From NCBI RefSeq assembly GCF_001012825.1, contig NZ_LCZJ02000012.1, positions 189,232-253,231 of the forward strand: 64,000 nucleotides of DNA, read 5' to 3'. This document shows, in pieces, positions 62,865 to 64,000 of the stretch (positions within the stretch are counted from its first letter, which is position 1; each line of letters opens with the position of its first letter). The position numbers were made by a program, and so were the translations under genes. A model generated the notes under the pieces. That model worked only from the letters and a program-made list of their open reading frames with translations. It made no database searches and was not told the DNA's origin. Origin of the DNA: Paenibacillus etheri. Lineage in GTDB: Bacteria > Bacillota > Bacilli > Paenibacillales > Paenibacillaceae.

Positions 62865-64000
62865 TTGAGCTATTTATCTACTGGGCCGATAGATAATCCC
62901 ATGGTGGGAGGTATACGACCTACTCAACATGTTACGATCAAAATCGATAACCGAAGCGACGTTATTTCTTCTACGGTTCTCGTCCAAGGATATCATATGG
63001 ATGGGACAAGAACTTTATATGTTAGTGAACTTGTTAACGTTATGCCTGAGCAAGATATTACAAAGGATTATTATGCGGATTTTGATGCGTTTGAATTTAT
63101 ATTTACGACTTTAAGCATGGTAGATGATCCTATTCAAATTTCAGTCTGGGGAAAAAATAGTGTGGGTCAAATCGTGACTGCTCACCGACTTGTCCATTCT
63201 GAATTACTAGGAGCAACGGTAGGGGGAACTGGGGCAACAGGTGCAACGGGTGCGGATGGAGCAACTGGAGCGACAGGTGCAACCGGAGCTGATGGAGTGA
63301 CTGGAGCGACAGGTGCAACGGGAACCGATGGAGCGACTGGAGTGACCGGAGCAACGGGAGCAACAGGGGCCGACGGAGCGACTGGAGCGACGGGTGCAAC
63401 GGGAGCCGATGGAGTGACTGGAGCGACTGGAGCAACCGGAGCCGATGGAGCGCCTGGAGGAGCGACTGGTGTAACGGGAGCGACTGGAGTGACCGGAGCA
63501 ACGGGAGCGGACGGAGTGACTGGAGCAACGGGTGCCGATGGAGCGACTGGAGCAACGGGAGCAACGGGAGCGGAAGGAGTGACTGGGGCAACGGGTGCAA
63601 CAGGAGCGGACGGAGTGACTGGAGCAACGGGGGCCGATGGAGCGACTGGAGCAACCGGAGCCGATGGAGCGACTGGAGCAACGGGTGCAACGGGAGCCGA
63701 TGGAGTGACTGGAGCGACTGGAGCGACTGGAGCAACCGGAGCTGATGGAGCGACGGGTGCAACGGGAGTGGACGGAGCGACTGGAGCAACGGGGGCCGAT
63801 GGAGCGACTGGAGCAACGGGGGCCGATGGAGCGACTGGGGCAACGGGGGCCGATGGAGTGACTGGAGTGACTGGAGCAACGGGGGCCGATGGAGCGACTG
63901 GAGCAACGGGTGCAACGGGTGCAACGGGAACGGACGGAGCGACTGGAGCAACCGGAGCTGATGGAGCGACTGGAGCAACGGGGGCCGATGGAGCGACTGG
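62865..64000 (+). CDS. Collagen-like Gly-X-Y repeat protein (BclA-like), 3' end outside window
   Basis: The open frame of at least 378 residues starts with TTG at 62865 after AAAGGAG, and runs past the window end without a stop. Residues about 1-118 form a compact beta-rich domain shared with the upstream gene ([10 protein letters not shown]...[10 protein letters not shown]). From about residue 123 it is Gly-X-Y repeats, almost all GAT, GAD, GVT and GTD, typical of Bacillus/Paenibacillus spore-surface collagen-like glycoproteins in which the Thr residues are glycosylated. One register slip, an extra Gly (GAPGGAT), occurs near 63455. The mature role is probably a hair-like nap or adhesion layer on the spore; the C-terminal trimerisation domain would be beyond the window. 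Confidence 0.88.
   Translation, partial: MSYLSTGPIDNPMVGGIRPTQHVTIKIDNRSDVISSTVLVQGYHMDGTRTLYVSELVNVMPEQDITKDYYADFDAFEFIFTTLSMVDDPIQISVWGKNSVGQIVTAHRLVHSELLGATVGGTGATGATGADGATGATGATGADGVTGATGATGTDGATGVTGATGATGADGATGATGATGADGVTGATGATGADGAPGGATGVTGATGVTGATGADGVTGATGADGATGATGATGAEGVTGATGATGADGVTGATGADGATGATGADGATGATGATGADGVTGATGATGATGADGATGATGVDGATGATGADGATGATGADGATGATGADGVTGVTGATGADGATGATGATGATGTDGATGATGADGATGATGADGAT

Noticed and set aside
63130-63978. 282-codon Leu/Gln/Pro/His-rich open frame on the minus strand
   Set aside because: It is the exact antisense of the Gly-X-Y collagen repeats, whose 9-base periodicity removes stops; no ribosome site or domain.

Overview
The window reads as a chromosome segment of a spore-forming, chitin- and glucan-degrading Firmicute, most likely Paenibacillus. 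The evidence is S-layer-homology (SLH) surface proteins, YesM/YesN-type two-component systems beside sugar ABC transporters, the gerM-rph-rdgB gene order, a spore-type collagen-like protein, Gram-positive T-box and Mn2+ riboswitch leaders, and strong Shine-Dalgarno sequences. The genus is inferred from gene content and was not tested by a search.

Layout. 1-5.1 kb: the end of a PfkB-type sugar kinase with a GntR/UTRA regulator, then a tightly overlapping nitrate/sulfonate-type ABC importer ending in an LtrA-like membrane protein. 5.1-9.9 kb: a serine hydrolase whose start is uncertain, a secreted YcdB/PepSY-SLH protein, and a TerC-family gene preceded by a consensus promoter and a yybP-ykoY (Mn2+) riboswitch. 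9.9-14.1 kb: remnants of a sugar permease and an AraC-type regulator joined by a deletion, a GH13 alpha-glucosidase, a methyltransferase and a metallo-beta-lactamase-fold hydrolase. 14.1-14.9 kb: a repeat-rich gap with four small palindromes, a 9-bp tandem repeat with 45-bp higher-order periodicity, and a 36-bp tandem duplication at a gene end. 14.9-24.9 kb: a YutG/PgpA-like protein, gerM-rph-rdgB, two modular GH18 chitinases, an NfeD/flotillin-like pair and a cupin.

25.2-39.9 kb is a self-contained carbohydrate locus: two permeases, a GH65 phosphorylase, beta-phosphoglucomutase, a YesM/YesN two-component system, a solute-binding lipoprotein and a 1613-residue SLH-anchored protein with a catalytic-looking centre I cannot assign. 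The inferred flow is cleavage at the cell surface, capture and import, inverting phosphorolysis to beta-glucose 1-phosphate, then conversion to glucose 6-phosphate. No ATPase is encoded, so a shared MsmX-type ATPase is expected.

40-51 kb: an aldo/keto reductase, asnB, a small conserved-looking protein, and tRNA-Arg(TCT). The tRNA 3' end plus terminator is partly duplicated downstream, followed by insertion-sequence remnants and an AT-rich gene for a 1983-residue SLH-anchored GH85 endo-beta-N-acetylglucosaminidase. This looks like acquired DNA next to a tRNA gene.

51-60 kb: a second phosphorolytic locus (LacI regulator, esterase, GH3 beta-glucosidase, GH94-type phosphorylase resembling 1,2-beta-oligoglucan phosphorylase) with a divergent serine hydrolase. 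Two GGAAACGTTTCC palindromes lie just downstream of two mirrored promoters. 60-64 kb: a divergent arginyl-tRNA synthetase under a T-box with a CGC specifier, then two tandem paralogous surface proteins, the second with a long Gly-X-Y collagen-like region running off the window end.
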